DNA of 5,994 nucleotides from Acidobacteriota bacterium (GTDB taxonomy: Bacteria > Acidobacteriota > Vicinamibacteria > Vicinamibacterales > UBA2999): NCBI GenBank assembly GCA_020851835.1, contig JADZBZ010000371.1, positions 1 through 5,994 on the forward strand, in the 5' to 3' direction. Positions 1 to 5,994 of this stretch are shown here, piece after piece (position 1 is the stretch's first letter; the number at the start of each line of letters is the position of its first letter). Made by a program: the position numbers and the translations under genes. The notes under the pieces were generated by a model that worked only from the letters and a program-made list of their open reading frames with translations, did no database searches and was not told the DNA's origin.

Positions 1-973
1 TGAAATGGTCCGCCAGCACCGGGATGTCGTCGGGCCGGTCGCGCAGAGGCGGCACGAAAATCGGAATCACGTTGAGGCGGAAATAGAGGTCGTCCCGGAA
101 CCGACCGGCGCGAATCTCGGCGAGCAGGTCCTTGTTGGTGGCGGCCAACACGCGCACGTCGACGCGGATGCGCTGCGTGCCGCCGACCCGCTCCATTACC
201 TGCTCCTGCAGCACGCGCAGGACCTTGGCCTGCGTCTTCAGGCTCATGTCCCCGATCTCGTCCAGGAAGATGGTCCCCCCGCTCGCCTGCTCGAAGCGGC
301 CAGGCTTGTCGGCGACCGACCCGGTGAAGGCCCCGCGCACATGGCCGAACAGTTCGGTTTCGATGAGTTCCTCGGGGATGGCGGCGCAGTTGACCTCGAC
401 AAACGGCCCCGACCTCCGGCGGCTCAACTCGTGAATCGTCCGGGCCACCAGCTCCTTGCCCGTGCCGTTCTCACCCAGGATGAGCACGCGCCCGTTGGTG
501 GGCGCGGCCATCGCCACTTGCTCGCGCAAGTGCTGCATGGCCGCGCTCTCGCCGACCATCGTGTTCTGCCGTCCGACCCGGACCCGCAGGTCGCGATTCT
601 CGGCTTCCAGATCACGCTGCCGGAGGGCATTGCGCACGACGAGAACGGTCTTCTCGAGCGACAACGGTTTCTCGATGAAATCGAAGGCGCCCATCTTGAT
701 GGCGCGCACCGCCGATTCGATGTTGCCGTGACCCGAGATGATCACGACCTGGGCGTCCACCTGCCGCTCGCCGAGCCGTTGCAGCGTGGTCAGCCCGTCT
801 ATGCCTGGCAACCAGATGTCGAGGACGATCACGTCAAAGGCGCGCTGCGCCACGCGGTCGAGGCACTCCTCTCCGCTGCCGACCGCCTCGACGTCGAATC
901 CCTCGTCTCGCAGAACACCCGCGACCGACGATCGCACGCCCGGTTCGTCGTCGACTACGAGAATGGCGGCCAT
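1..973 (-). CDS. ntrX: NtrX-like sigma-54-dependent response regulator (C-terminus cut by window edge)
   Basis: A cytoplasmic activator that, when phosphorylated, should use ATP to open promoters bound by sigma-54 RNA polymerase. The 324 visible residues hold a receiver domain (about 4-120) with acidic pocket D8-D9, phospho-acceptor D52, S80 and K102, then an AAA+ domain from about 138. The AAA+ part shows Walker A GENGTGKE (167-174), a GAFTGS loop (214-219), Walker B FLDE with D238-E239, sensor I ATN (278-280) and the arginine-rich FRDDLYFRLNV region (292-302). The receiver stretch SGHGNIESAVRAIKMGA and the kinase partner point to NtrX rather than NtrC. The end of AAA+ and the Fis-type helix-turn-helix are outside the window. 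The ATG at 973 lies directly before the first receiver beta strand. No Shine-Dalgarno is visible in the 28-bp gap after ntrY, so translation may depend on the upstream gene. The last loop residue is Ser, not the usual Ala. The family call is firm; the NtrX name is likely. Confidence 0.88.
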   Translation of the reverse strand, partial: MAAILVVDDEPGVRSSVAGVLRDEGFDVEAVGSGEECLDRVAQRAFDVIVLDIWLPGIDGLTTLQRLGERQVDAQVVIISGHGNIESAVRAIKMGAFDFIEKPLSLEKTVLVVRNALRQRDLEAENRDLRVRVGRQNTMVGESAAMQHLREQVAMAAPTNGRVLILGENGTGKELVARTIHELSRRRSGPFVEVNCAAIPEELIETELFGHVRGAFTGSVADKPGRFEQASGGTIFLDEIGDMSLKTQAKVLRVLQEQVMERVGGTQRIRVDVRVLAATNKDLLAEIRAGRFRDDLYFRLNVIPIFVPPLRDRPDDIPVLADHF

Positions 974-1001
974 CGAGTGGGCGCGGCGGGCGCGGGAGGT
1001 G

Positions 1002-3275
1002 TCAGCACGGCAGCTCTATCGTAAACCGCGTGCCCTTCGGCACGTTGTCGGCGACGTCCACCGACCCGCCGTGCTCGGCGACGATACGCCGGACGATGGC
1101 CAGACCCAATCCGCTGCCTCGTCCCTTGGTCGAGTAGTACGGGAGGAAGAGTTTCTCCTGCTCCCCCGCCGGTATGCCGGGGCCATCATCGGCCACGGTG
1201 ATGCGGATGAAGCCGTTCGGTCGGTCGCGGGCCGTCTCGACGACAATCGACCCGTGGCGTCCCATGGCTTCGATGGCATTGTCGATGAGGTTCACCAGGA
1301 CGCGCTTGATCTGCTCCGGATCCAGGCGCGCATCCTGGATCGACGGATCGAAACGGCGCACGAACCGCACGTCGGCGAAGAGCCCATCGTAGAGCGCGAG
1401 CGTCTCGTCGAGCAGGCTCGCGAGATCGGTCGGCACGGCGCGCGGCGCGGGCATACGCGCAAACTGCGAGAATTCGTCCACGAGCGCCTTGAGCGACTCG
1501 ACCTCACCAATGATTGTCGTCGTGCATTCGGCCAGCAGCGCCTGGCCCTGGGGCTCCAGGTCGCCGAGCTTGCGCCGCAGGCGTTCGGCCGACAGCTGGA
1601 TCGGGGTCAGCGGATTCTTGATTTCGTGGGCCAGCCGGCGCGCCACCTCCCGCCAGGCCGCCACCTTCTGCGCGCGAATCAGCGGCGTCACGTCGTCGAT
1701 GACGAGGACGGTGCCATCATAGCCGTCGTCGGGGCCGGGTACCCGCGTGGCCACGGCGGCGAGATGACGCTCGCGCCCGTCGCGTACCAGGGTGATCTCC
1801 TGGGCCAGCGAATCGGTGCGCGCCCGGGCCGACTGATCGAGCAACTGGTTGACGGGCGCCAGGTCCGGGCGGCCGAAGACATCCACGGCGGGACGTCCCG
1901 CCGCCGTGGGATCGAGCTCCAGCAGCCGGGCCGCTGCGGAATTGATCGTCCCGATGCGCCCAGACCGATCGATGGAGACCACACCGGTGGCGATCCGCTC
2001 CACCACGGCCTCGATATAGCGCCGGCGGCTTTCGCCCTCGCGATGTTTGCGCTCGAGATCGAGACTGGCCCGTTCGAGCCCCCGGCGGCTGGAGGCCACC
2101 TCGGCGGCCATGGCGTTAAAGGCATCCACCATGGCGCCGAACTCATCGGCCGCCTCGTGCTGAATACGGTGGTCGTAGTGCCCCGCGCCAATTTCGCGCG
2201 CGGCCTCCGACAAGGCCTGGACGGGACGGGTGATGCGCTTGGCCAGGTACAGGCCGAGCCACGTGGATCCGACCAGGATGAACAAGGTCACCATCACGAA
2301 GAACGAGACGTACACACCGGCCAGCGGCTGCCGCAGGACGCGGAGCTGGGTGTAGTCCTCGTAGGCCTGGGTCATCCGCCGGGAACGTTCGGCCAGGCTG
2401 CCGGCGAGATACTCCGACGCGACGACGACACCCGTGACGCCCGCCCCGGTGTCGATTGGGTGGGCCACGCGCAGCAGCTCGCCGCCCTCGGGCAGCGGCT
2501 CGAGCGTCCAGGGTGACGGTTCGCCGCCCGCCGCCTGAGCGGCCAGCCGGTCTGCCGTCGCGCGCGCCCAACCCTGCGGCAGCGAGGGGGAGGCCACATC
2601 CACGACGGGCATCACCATCGGCGCGCCTCCGACATCGGGCACCACGCGGTATACCTGGAGCAGGCCCGGACGCGGGCCACCCACTTCGGCCGCGAGCGTG
2701 TTCCGCACGCCCGCCAGTTCGGCCGACGCGAAGCTCAGGCTCGCCAGCCGGCCGGCGACACGGGCGGCCTGTTCGGCCACCACCCGCTGGCGCTCCTGAT
2801 AGTAGTCGGCGGCAATGCTGTTGGCCGACGACAGAATCTCGTCCACCGGGGTGTTGAACCAGCGGTCGATGGCCGTGAGCACGACTCGGCTGCCGACCAG
2901 CAGCACCAGCACGGCGGGAATCACGGTCATGCCGAGCATGGTGAGCACCAGCTTCGCGCGAAAGCGGGTGAACGGCAGACCGCGGCGACCCTCGACGATG
3001 GATTTGATGACGTTGCGCGCCAGCAGGAAGACCAGCGCGAGCAGCATGGTGAGATTGGTGGCCGAGAGCGCATAGAGCACGACTTCGGCGAGGAAGTCGG
3101 GCGCCAGCCGCGACGTGCGGTCCTCGATCACGAGCAGCCCGGCCAGCACCGACAGCAGCAGGATGATGCCGGCGAGAATCAGGCGCGGATTGTCGCGGAA
3201 CGGCCGTCGCGCGGCGGCGCTGCCGGCCACGGGGACCGCCGGACGAACCAAGGGAGACGATCGCGTGGTGGACAC
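1002..3275 (-). CDS. ntrY: NtrY-like membrane sensor histidine kinase
   Basis: Inner-membrane kinase of a two-component system, whose partner is the regulator 28 bp downstream. It has 757 residues, typical for NtrY. Three hydrophobic helices lie near 31-51, 63-90 and 109-136. An extracytoplasmic sensor region (about 137-318) follows, then a fourth helix (about 320-345), HAMP (about 343-397, with DEFG at 377-380), a PAS domain (about 418-530), HisKA and HATPase_c. The H-box is RLAHEIKNPLTP with H550; E551 and N554 form the ExxN pattern compatible with phosphatase activity as well. The N box has N662 and N666, G1 is DDGPG (696-700), the F box is near 708-717 and G2 is GRGSGLGL (718-725). The HisKA surroundings (WREVARRLAHEIKNPLTPIQ) match what I know of NtrY. 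The start is GTG at 3275, with GGAAGG six bases upstream (3287-3282); the stop is TGA. The signal sensed cannot be read from sequence. NtrY homologues are linked to nitrogen, redox and envelope control. Confidence 0.9.
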   Translation of the reverse strand: MSTTRSSPLVRPAVPVAGSAAARRPFRDNPRLILAGIILLLSVLAGLLVIEDRTSRLAPDFLAEVVLYALSATNLTMLLALVFLLARNVIKSIVEGRRGLPFTRFRAKLVLTMLGMTVIPAVLVLLVGSRVVLTAIDRWFNTPVDEILSSANSIAADYYQERQRVVAEQAARVAGRLASLSFASAELAGVRNTLAAEVGGPRPGLLQVYRVVPDVGGAPMVMPVVDVASPSLPQGWARATADRLAAQAAGGEPSPWTLEPLPEGGELLRVAHPIDTGAGVTGVVVASEYLAGSLAERSRRMTQAYEDYTQLRVLRQPLAGVYVSFFVMVTLFILVGSTWLGLYLAKRITRPVQALSEAAREIGAGHYDHRIQHEAADEFGAMVDAFNAMAAEVASSRRGLERASLDLERKHREGESRRRYIEAVVERIATGVVSIDRSGRIGTINSAAARLLELDPTAAGRPAVDVFGRPDLAPVNQLLDQSARARTDSLAQEITLVRDGRERHLAAVATRVPGPDDGYDGTVLVIDDVTPLIRAQKVAAWREVARRLAHEIKNPLTPIQLSAERLRRKLGDLEPQGQALLAECTTTIIGEVESLKALVDEFSQFARMPAPRAVPTDLASLLDETLALYDGLFADVRFVRRFDPSIQDARLDPEQIKRVLVNLIDNAIEAMGRHGSIVVETARDRPNGFIRITVADDGPGIPAGEQEKLFLPYYSTKGRGSGLGLAIVRRIVAEHGGSVDVADNVPKGTRFTIELPC

Positions 3276-3368
3276 CTCGAGCCTTCCAGGAGGACTGTAT
3301 CAAGCCCCGCGACAGAGCGCGCCCGAATCTCCGGGCTGGCCGACGAGGCGTCCCCGCCGCTCGCGGCG
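3276..3368 (-). other. Gap between nrdR and ntrY
   Basis: This 93-bp gap separates the nrdR stop from the ntrY GTG. It contains the ntrY ribosome-binding site (GGAAGG at 3287-3282). There is a small GC hairpin just after the nrdR stop (arms 3355-3359 and 3364-3368, four-base loop), but it has no T-run, so it is a poor intrinsic terminator. A TACAGT hexamer (3299-3294) could serve as a weak -10 element, but nothing like a -35 lies 17 bases upstream. Whether ntrYX is transcribed with nrdR or from its own promoter is open. Confidence 0.4.
3282..3287 (-). promoter_or_regulatory. Ribosome-binding site for ntrY
   Basis: GGAAGG read on the minus strand, six bases upstream of GTG at 3275. It decides the GTG start of the kinase. 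The first residues from this start lead into the cytoplasmic tail before the first membrane helix, which fits the family. Confidence 0.6.
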
Positions 3369-3833
3369 CTATTCCTTGCTGCCGCGCAGGGCGCGAGCCT
3401 CTTGCACGAAGTCGTCCACGTCGCGGAAGTCGCGGTAAACGGAGGCAAAGCGCACGTAGGCGACCTGGTCGAGCTTCTTCAGCTCCTGCATGACGAGCGC
3501 GCCGATCTCGCGCGTGGAGATTTCCTTCTCCGATCGCTCCTGCAGGACGGCCTCCACGCGGTCGGCCACGTCTTCCACCGCCGTGGCGCTGACGGGCCGC
3601 TTCTCGCAGGCCTTCAGCAGGCCACCGATGAGCTTCTGCCGTTCGAAGCGCTCCCGCGTTCCGTCCTTCTTGACCACCATGTACGGGATTTCGTCGATGC
3701 GCTCGTAGCTGGTGAACCGGCGCAGGCACTCGGCGTTGAGGCACTGCCGACGCCGGCGGATCACATCGCCTTCGCGGCTCTCGCGCGAATCGACCACCTT
3801 GTCGCCAAGGTTGCCGCAATAGGGACACTTCAT
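3369..3833 (-). CDS. nrdR: Transcriptional repressor NrdR (zinc ribbon plus ATP cone)
   Basis: Cytoplasmic repressor that binds NrdR boxes upstream of ribonucleotide reductase genes and senses dATP/ATP through its ATP cone, so linking dNTP pools to nrd transcription. It has 154 residues, normal for the family. It begins MKCPYCG, with zinc-ribbon cysteines C3, C6, C31 and C36, the basic RRRRQ stretch (27-30 plus Q30 region) and RRFTSYERI after it. The ATP cone follows (about 49-139), starting at YMVVKKDGTRERFERQKL and ending near VYRDFRDVDDF. The second cysteine pair is spaced CX4C, whereas the usual NrdR has CX2C, i.e. two extra residues (see findings). The ATG at 3833 overlaps the stop of the upstream membrane-protein gene as ATGA, with a good GAGGTG ribosome site five bases upstream (3844-3839), so the two genes are probably translationally coupled. 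The stop is TAG. No NrdR box was seen inside this window, so its targets lie elsewhere. Confidence 0.96.
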   Translation of the reverse strand: MKCPYCGNLGDKVVDSRESREGDVIRRRRQCLNAECLRRFTSYERIDEIPYMVVKKDGTRERFERQKLIGGLLKACEKRPVSATAVEDVADRVEAVLQERSEKEISTREIGALVMQELKKLDQVAYVRFASVYRDFRDVDDFVQEARALRGSKE

Positions 3834-4864
3834 GCTTTCACCTCGGACGGTGTCGTGGCCAGACGTTCGACGCTCCGCAGGTCCAGCCCCTCGCGGGCGG
3901 CATACCAGAGTCCCAGAAACGTCACCGGAACAAACGACGTCGCGTGCAGCAGGATGGCGGCCCCCACCGCGGCGTCGTTGTCGGCGCCGAAAAAAGCGGT
4001 GGCGCCGAGCCGAAAGGCCTCGTGGAAGCCGCCGACGCCGCCCGGCGTCGGCAGCGACACCCCGACCACGAGCAGGCCCATCATGAGCCACGACCCCACG
4101 AAGGGCATATCGAGGTTGAAAGCCCGCGCCACCGCCCACGTCTCGCCGCAGATGACGAGCCACAAGACCAGCGACCACGCCAGGCTGGCCGCCAGGCGCG
4201 TGGGCCGACGCAGCACGCCAAAGCCGTTCGCAAACAGGCGCGCCACGCGGCCCAGCGTCGCCGCGAGCCGCGCGGGCAGCTTCCGATCCGCCGTCCGGAG
4301 CGCGGCGTCCAGCCATTCGGGGTGCCCGGCCAGCGCATACATGACCGCCAGGGCGGCCAGAGCCACCGGCGCCACGACCAGCCCACCCAGGCGCACCGCC
4401 GTGAACAGCGTCGAATCGCGGGCGGCCATGCCCGGATCGAACAGCAGGAGATACACCGCCAGCAACGACAGCACCGAAACCAGGTCCAGGATGCGCTCGA
4501 CGATGATGGTGGCAAAGGTCGCGGTGGCGCTCAGCCCCTCGCGCCTGGCCAGCAGGTAGGGCCGCAGGATCTCGCCCGCGCGTGCCGGCAGCACCGTCGA
4601 GGCGGCGAACCCGATGACCGTGGCACGGAAGGCCATGCTGAATCGCGTGGGTCCGAGCGGCTCCAGTAGGTACTGCCATCGCTCGGCGCGCACGATGTAG
4701 CTCACCAGCGTGAGGCCGACGCCCGCGGCGAGCAGATCGAGGCGCGCCCCTCGCATGGCGTGCCACACGCGGGACACGTCGGCGTTGCGCAGGAACAGGC
4801 CCACGAGGCCCACGGCCAGGACGATGGCGACAATGGTGCGGATCGGGACGCGCAAGGCAGACAC
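3830..4864 (-). CDS. Multi-pass membrane protein, LPG-synthase transmembrane (YbhN/UPF0104-like) family
   Basis: A 344-residue integral membrane protein resembling the membrane (flippase-like) half of MprF, family PF03706, without the cytoplasmic lysyl-phosphatidylglycerol synthase domain. About eight hydrophobic segments are visible, near 10-25, 43-58, 80-95, 118-142, 158-180, 226-248, 257-271 and 298-322. Conserved-looking stretches are LPARAGEILRPYLLARREG (92-110), FATIIVERILDL (117-128) and LPTPGGVGGFHEA (271-283), all typical of the family as I know it. The likely role is lipid or lipid-linked substrate translocation in the inner membrane, but the substrate is unknown. The start is GTG at 4864; an in-frame TAA two codons upstream rules out a longer protein. 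No Shine-Dalgarno precedes it. A TATAAC hexamer lies only two bases upstream, which raises the possibility of a leaderless message or a slightly later start. Its end overlaps nrdR by 4 bp. The family call is good; the function is not settled. Confidence 0.87.
   Translation of the reverse strand: MSALRVPIRTIVAIVLAVGLVGLFLRNADVSRVWHAMRGARLDLLAAGVGLTLVSYIVRAERWQYLLEPLGPTRFSMAFRATVIGFAASTVLPARAGEILRPYLLARREGLSATATFATIIVERILDLVSVLSLLAVYLLLFDPGMAARDSTLFTAVRLGGLVVAPVALAALAVMYALAGHPEWLDAALRTADRKLPARLAATLGRVARLFANGFGVLRRPTRLAASLAWSLVLWLVICGETWAVARAFNLDMPFVGSWLMMGLLVVGVSLPTPGGVGGFHEAFRLGATAFFGADNDAAVGAAILLHATSFVPVTFLGLWYAAREGLDLRSVERLATTPSEVKA
3839..3844 (-). promoter_or_regulatory. Ribosome-binding site for nrdR inside the upstream gene
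   Basis: GAGGTG on the minus strand, five bases before the nrdR ATG. It sits within the last codons of the preceding membrane-protein gene, which supports the ATGA start at 3833 and independent or coupled re-initiation. Confidence 0.65.
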
Positions 4865-4866
4865 AT

Positions 4867-4895
4867 GTTATACGCAGATGCCGGATCGTCGCCCA
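4867..4895 (-). promoter_or_regulatory. Weak candidate promoter for the minus-strand genes
   Basis: TATAAC (4872-4867) matches the sigma-70 -10 consensus at five of six positions, in otherwise GC-rich DNA. The hexamer 17 bases upstream (TGGGCG, 4895-4890) matches TTGACA at only three. The -10 ends two bases before the annotated GTG, so transcription from it would start inside the gene. Either the gene begins a few codons later (for example TTG at 4855) or this box is not used. Confidence 0.25.
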
Positions 4896-4916
4896 CGGCT
4901 GGGGCACAGGCCAGAA

Positions 4917-4981
4917 GCCCCCGTGTTGCTGCGGTGTTACCGCACTTTCAGGGTTGTCCTAGCGCCGCTCGCCACGGGGGC
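4917..4981. repeat. 9-bp inverted repeat enclosing the dyad
   Basis: GCCCCCGTG (4917-4925) and its exact reverse complement CACGGGGGC (4973-4981) are separated by 47 bases that contain the 15-bp dyad. There is no T-run beside either arm, so this is not a convincing terminator. It could be chance in GC-rich DNA. Confidence 0.3.
4930..4944. repeat. Short dyad, operator candidate
   Basis: TGCGGT-GTT-ACCGCA is a perfect 6-bp inverted repeat with a 3-bp centre. It lies about midway in the divergent region, where a dimeric regulator could bind. The size suits an operator, but I do not recognise it as any known box. Confidence 0.3.
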
Positions 4982-5008
4982 CAACGCCGCTCGGGCGCAT
5001 CTGGGTGG

Positions 5009-5037
5009 TTGCGTCCGCCTCACCGGGTGGCTAGGAT
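5009..5037 (+). promoter_or_regulatory. Candidate purC promoter
   Basis: TTGCGT (5009-5014) and TAGGAT (5032-5037) are exactly 17 bases apart and match the sigma-70 consensus at three and four positions. The predicted transcript would begin around 5043-5045, only a few bases before the GTG at 5048, giving a leaderless or nearly leaderless purC message. The alternative reading of the same spot is a weak ribosome site (AGGA at 5033-5036) eleven bases from the start. Confidence 0.35.
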
Positions 5038-5047
5038 CAGTGGCTTC

Positions 5048-5953
5048 GTGACCCTCCCCCTCCTCGATACCGACCTCAAAGGCCTCGCCCTCGTCCGCCG
5101 CGGCAAGGTGCGCGACGTGTATGCGGCCGATGGCGGCCTCGTGATGGTGGCCACCGATCGCATCTCGGCATTCGACTACGTGCTCGGGTCGGGCATTCCC
5201 GACAAGGGGCGCGTGCTCACGCAGCTGTCGGCGTTCTGGTTCGACCGCACGGCCCACCTGGTACCGAATCACCTGATCACCACGGTGGTGGACGACTATC
5301 CTGCCGCCGCGCGGGCGCACCACGCCGTGCTCGCGGGCCGCTCGATGTTCGTTCGTGTCACGACGCCACTGCCCATCGAATGCGTGGCGCGCGGATACCT
5401 CTCCGGGTCGGGCTGGAAGGACTACCGGGCCACGGGCGCGGTCTGCGGCATAGCCCTGCCGCCGGGCCTGAGGGAATCGGACCGACTGCCCGAACCGATC
5501 TTCACGCCGTCGACGAAGGCCGAGTCGGGACACGACGAGAACATCAGCGAAGCCAGGGCGGGCGGCATGGTGGGCGCCGACGTGTTGGCCCGGCTCAAGG
5601 CCCTGACGCTGGCGCTCTATGCGTTCGGGGTGGAGCACGCCGCGCGCTGCGGCATCATCCTGGCCGACACCAAGTTCGAATTCGGGCTCACCGACGCGGG
5701 AGACCTGCTGCTGATCGACGAGATGATGACGCCCGACTCGTCCCGCTACTGGCCCGCGGACGAATACGCGCCTGGCGGCCCGCAGCCGAGCTTCGACAAA
5801 CAGTTCGTGCGCGACTACCTCGAGTCGATCCGGTGGAACAAGCAACCGCCCGTCCCGTCGCTGCCAGCCGAGGTCGTGGCCCGCACTCGCCAGAAGTACC
5901 TGGACGCCTACCGCCGCCTGACCGGCACCGCGCTGGCGAGCTCTGCGCCATGA
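5048..5953 (+). CDS. purC: Phosphoribosylaminoimidazole-succinocarboxamide (SAICAR) synthetase
   Basis: Cytoplasmic enzyme of de novo purine synthesis. It joins CAIR and aspartate with ATP to make SAICAR, upstream of IMP. The 301 residues match the longer PurC form (about 300) rather than the short form of about 240. Motifs run in the expected order: RGKVRDVY (18-25, ATP-binding loop), ATDRISAFD (35-43), signature PLPIECVARGYLSGS (107-121), FTPSTKAESGHDEN (152-165), second signature ILADTKFEFG (204-213) and LIDEMMTPDSSRYW (222-235). All the blocks I would expect are present, so the enzyme should be active. GTG at 5048 is chosen because it places the normal short lead (TLPLLDTDLKGL) before the RGKVRDVY loop. 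The reading frame stays open upstream to about 4760, but that part overlaps the neighbour and does not look like PurC. The gene is divergent from the membrane-protein/nrdR genes. TGA at 5951 ends it. Confidence 0.97.
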   Translation: MTLPLLDTDLKGLALVRRGKVRDVYAADGGLVMVATDRISAFDYVLGSGIPDKGRVLTQLSAFWFDRTAHLVPNHLITTVVDDYPAAARAHHAVLAGRSMFVRVTTPLPIECVARGYLSGSGWKDYRATGAVCGIALPPGLRESDRLPEPIFTPSTKAESGHDENISEARAGGMVGADVLARLKALTLALYAFGVEHAARCGIILADTKFEFGLTDAGDLLLIDEMMTPDSSRYWPADEYAPGGPQPSFDKQFVRDYLESIRWNKQPPVPSLPAEVVARTRQKYLDAYRRLTGTALASSAP

Positions 5954-5994
5954 CCGTACGGCTGGTGACTGCCCGTGCGTGAGATGCTCGAACA

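Larger units (their letters stand above)
4865..5047. promoter_or_regulatory. Divergent promoter region between the membrane-protein/nrdR genes and purC
   Basis: This 183-bp stretch has no supported gene and must contain the start signals for both directions. It carries a 15-bp dyad (4930-4944), a 9-bp inverted repeat flanking it (4917-4925 and 4973-4981), a plausible purC promoter (5009-5037) and a weak minus-strand -10 (4872-4867). A GGGTGG direct repeat (5003-5008 and 5025-5030) is spaced by 22 bases. No riboswitch-like fold is evident, and the purC leader would be too short for one. Confidence 0.7.

Noticed and set aside
5..1024. A long plus-strand open frame of 339 codons opposite the response regulator.
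   Set aside because: It is the mirror of a clear receiver/AAA+ gene with intact motifs. Its translation is low-complexity, rich in R, H, A, D and E, and resembles no family. GC-rich coding DNA often leaves the antisense frame open.
738..2516. A plus-strand open frame of 592 codons across the regulator and kinase genes.
   Set aside because: It spans two well-supported minus-strand genes and their gap, has no recognisable domain and no convincing start signal, and fits the antisense artefact of GC3-rich genes.
3355..3368. GC hairpin after nrdR as an intrinsic terminator.
   Set aside because: The stem is only five pairs and no run of T follows on the coding strand.
2143..3828. A minus-strand open frame of 561 codons covering nrdR and the first half of the kinase in another frame.
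   Set aside because: The product is an R/A/G/P-rich string typical of an out-of-frame read, and it overlaps two genes with full motif sets.
3402..4559. A plus-strand open frame of 385 codons opposite nrdR and the membrane-protein gene.
   Set aside because: It is antisense to two real genes, with no domain, biased composition and no promoter.
4760..5047. A 96-residue N-terminal extension of PurC.
   Set aside because: The frame is open but the residues are unlike PurC, and the segment overlaps the divergent gene and its promoter region. The GTG at 5048 gives the normal N-terminus.
5950..5982. ATG overlapping the purC stop (ATGA), suggesting a coupled next gene.
   Set aside because: The frame closes after ten codons with TGA. 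A GTG at 5975 or ATG at 5984 in another frame stays open to the window end, but only six or seven codons are visible, with no ribosome site, so no gene can be called.

Overview
This is a dense, GC-rich window (visibly about two thirds G+C, with strong G/C bias at third codon positions) from a bacterial chromosome. It carries five protein genes and one real intergenic region. There are no RNA genes, mobile elements, CRISPR arrays or long repeats that I can see. The organism is probably Gram-negative, because it has an NtrY/NtrX-type two-component system and a sigma-54 type activator. GTG starts and the gene set would fit Acidobacteriota or a similar GC-rich lineage, but the phylum is a guess from sequence style, not a result.

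Layout. Positions 1-4864 are four minus-strand genes read right to left. First is a multi-pass membrane protein of the LPG-synthase transmembrane family (4864-3830). It overlaps by 4 bp (ATGA) with nrdR, the ATP-cone/zinc-ribbon repressor of ribonucleotide reductase genes (3833-3369). After a 93-bp gap comes an NtrY-like membrane histidine kinase (3275-1002), then 28 bp later an NtrX-like sigma-54-dependent response regulator (973-1), cut by the window edge before its DNA-binding domain. On the other side of a 183-bp divergent region (4865-5047), purC (SAICAR synthetase, purine biosynthesis) runs on the plus strand from 5048 to 5953. The last 41 bases hold no gene I can support.

How they fit together. 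NtrY would sense an envelope or redox/nitrogen-related signal and phosphorylate NtrX, which would remodel sigma-54 RNA polymerase. NrdR and PurC both belong to nucleotide supply (dNTP regulation and purine synthesis) and face away from a shared promoter region. This is mostly housekeeping and regulatory DNA. I found no new defence or mobile system. The points worth a second look are small: a widened zinc ribbon in NrdR, a GAFTGS instead of GAFTGA loop in NtrX, nested inverted repeats in the divergent promoter region, and tight translational coupling of nrdR to a membrane-protein gene.
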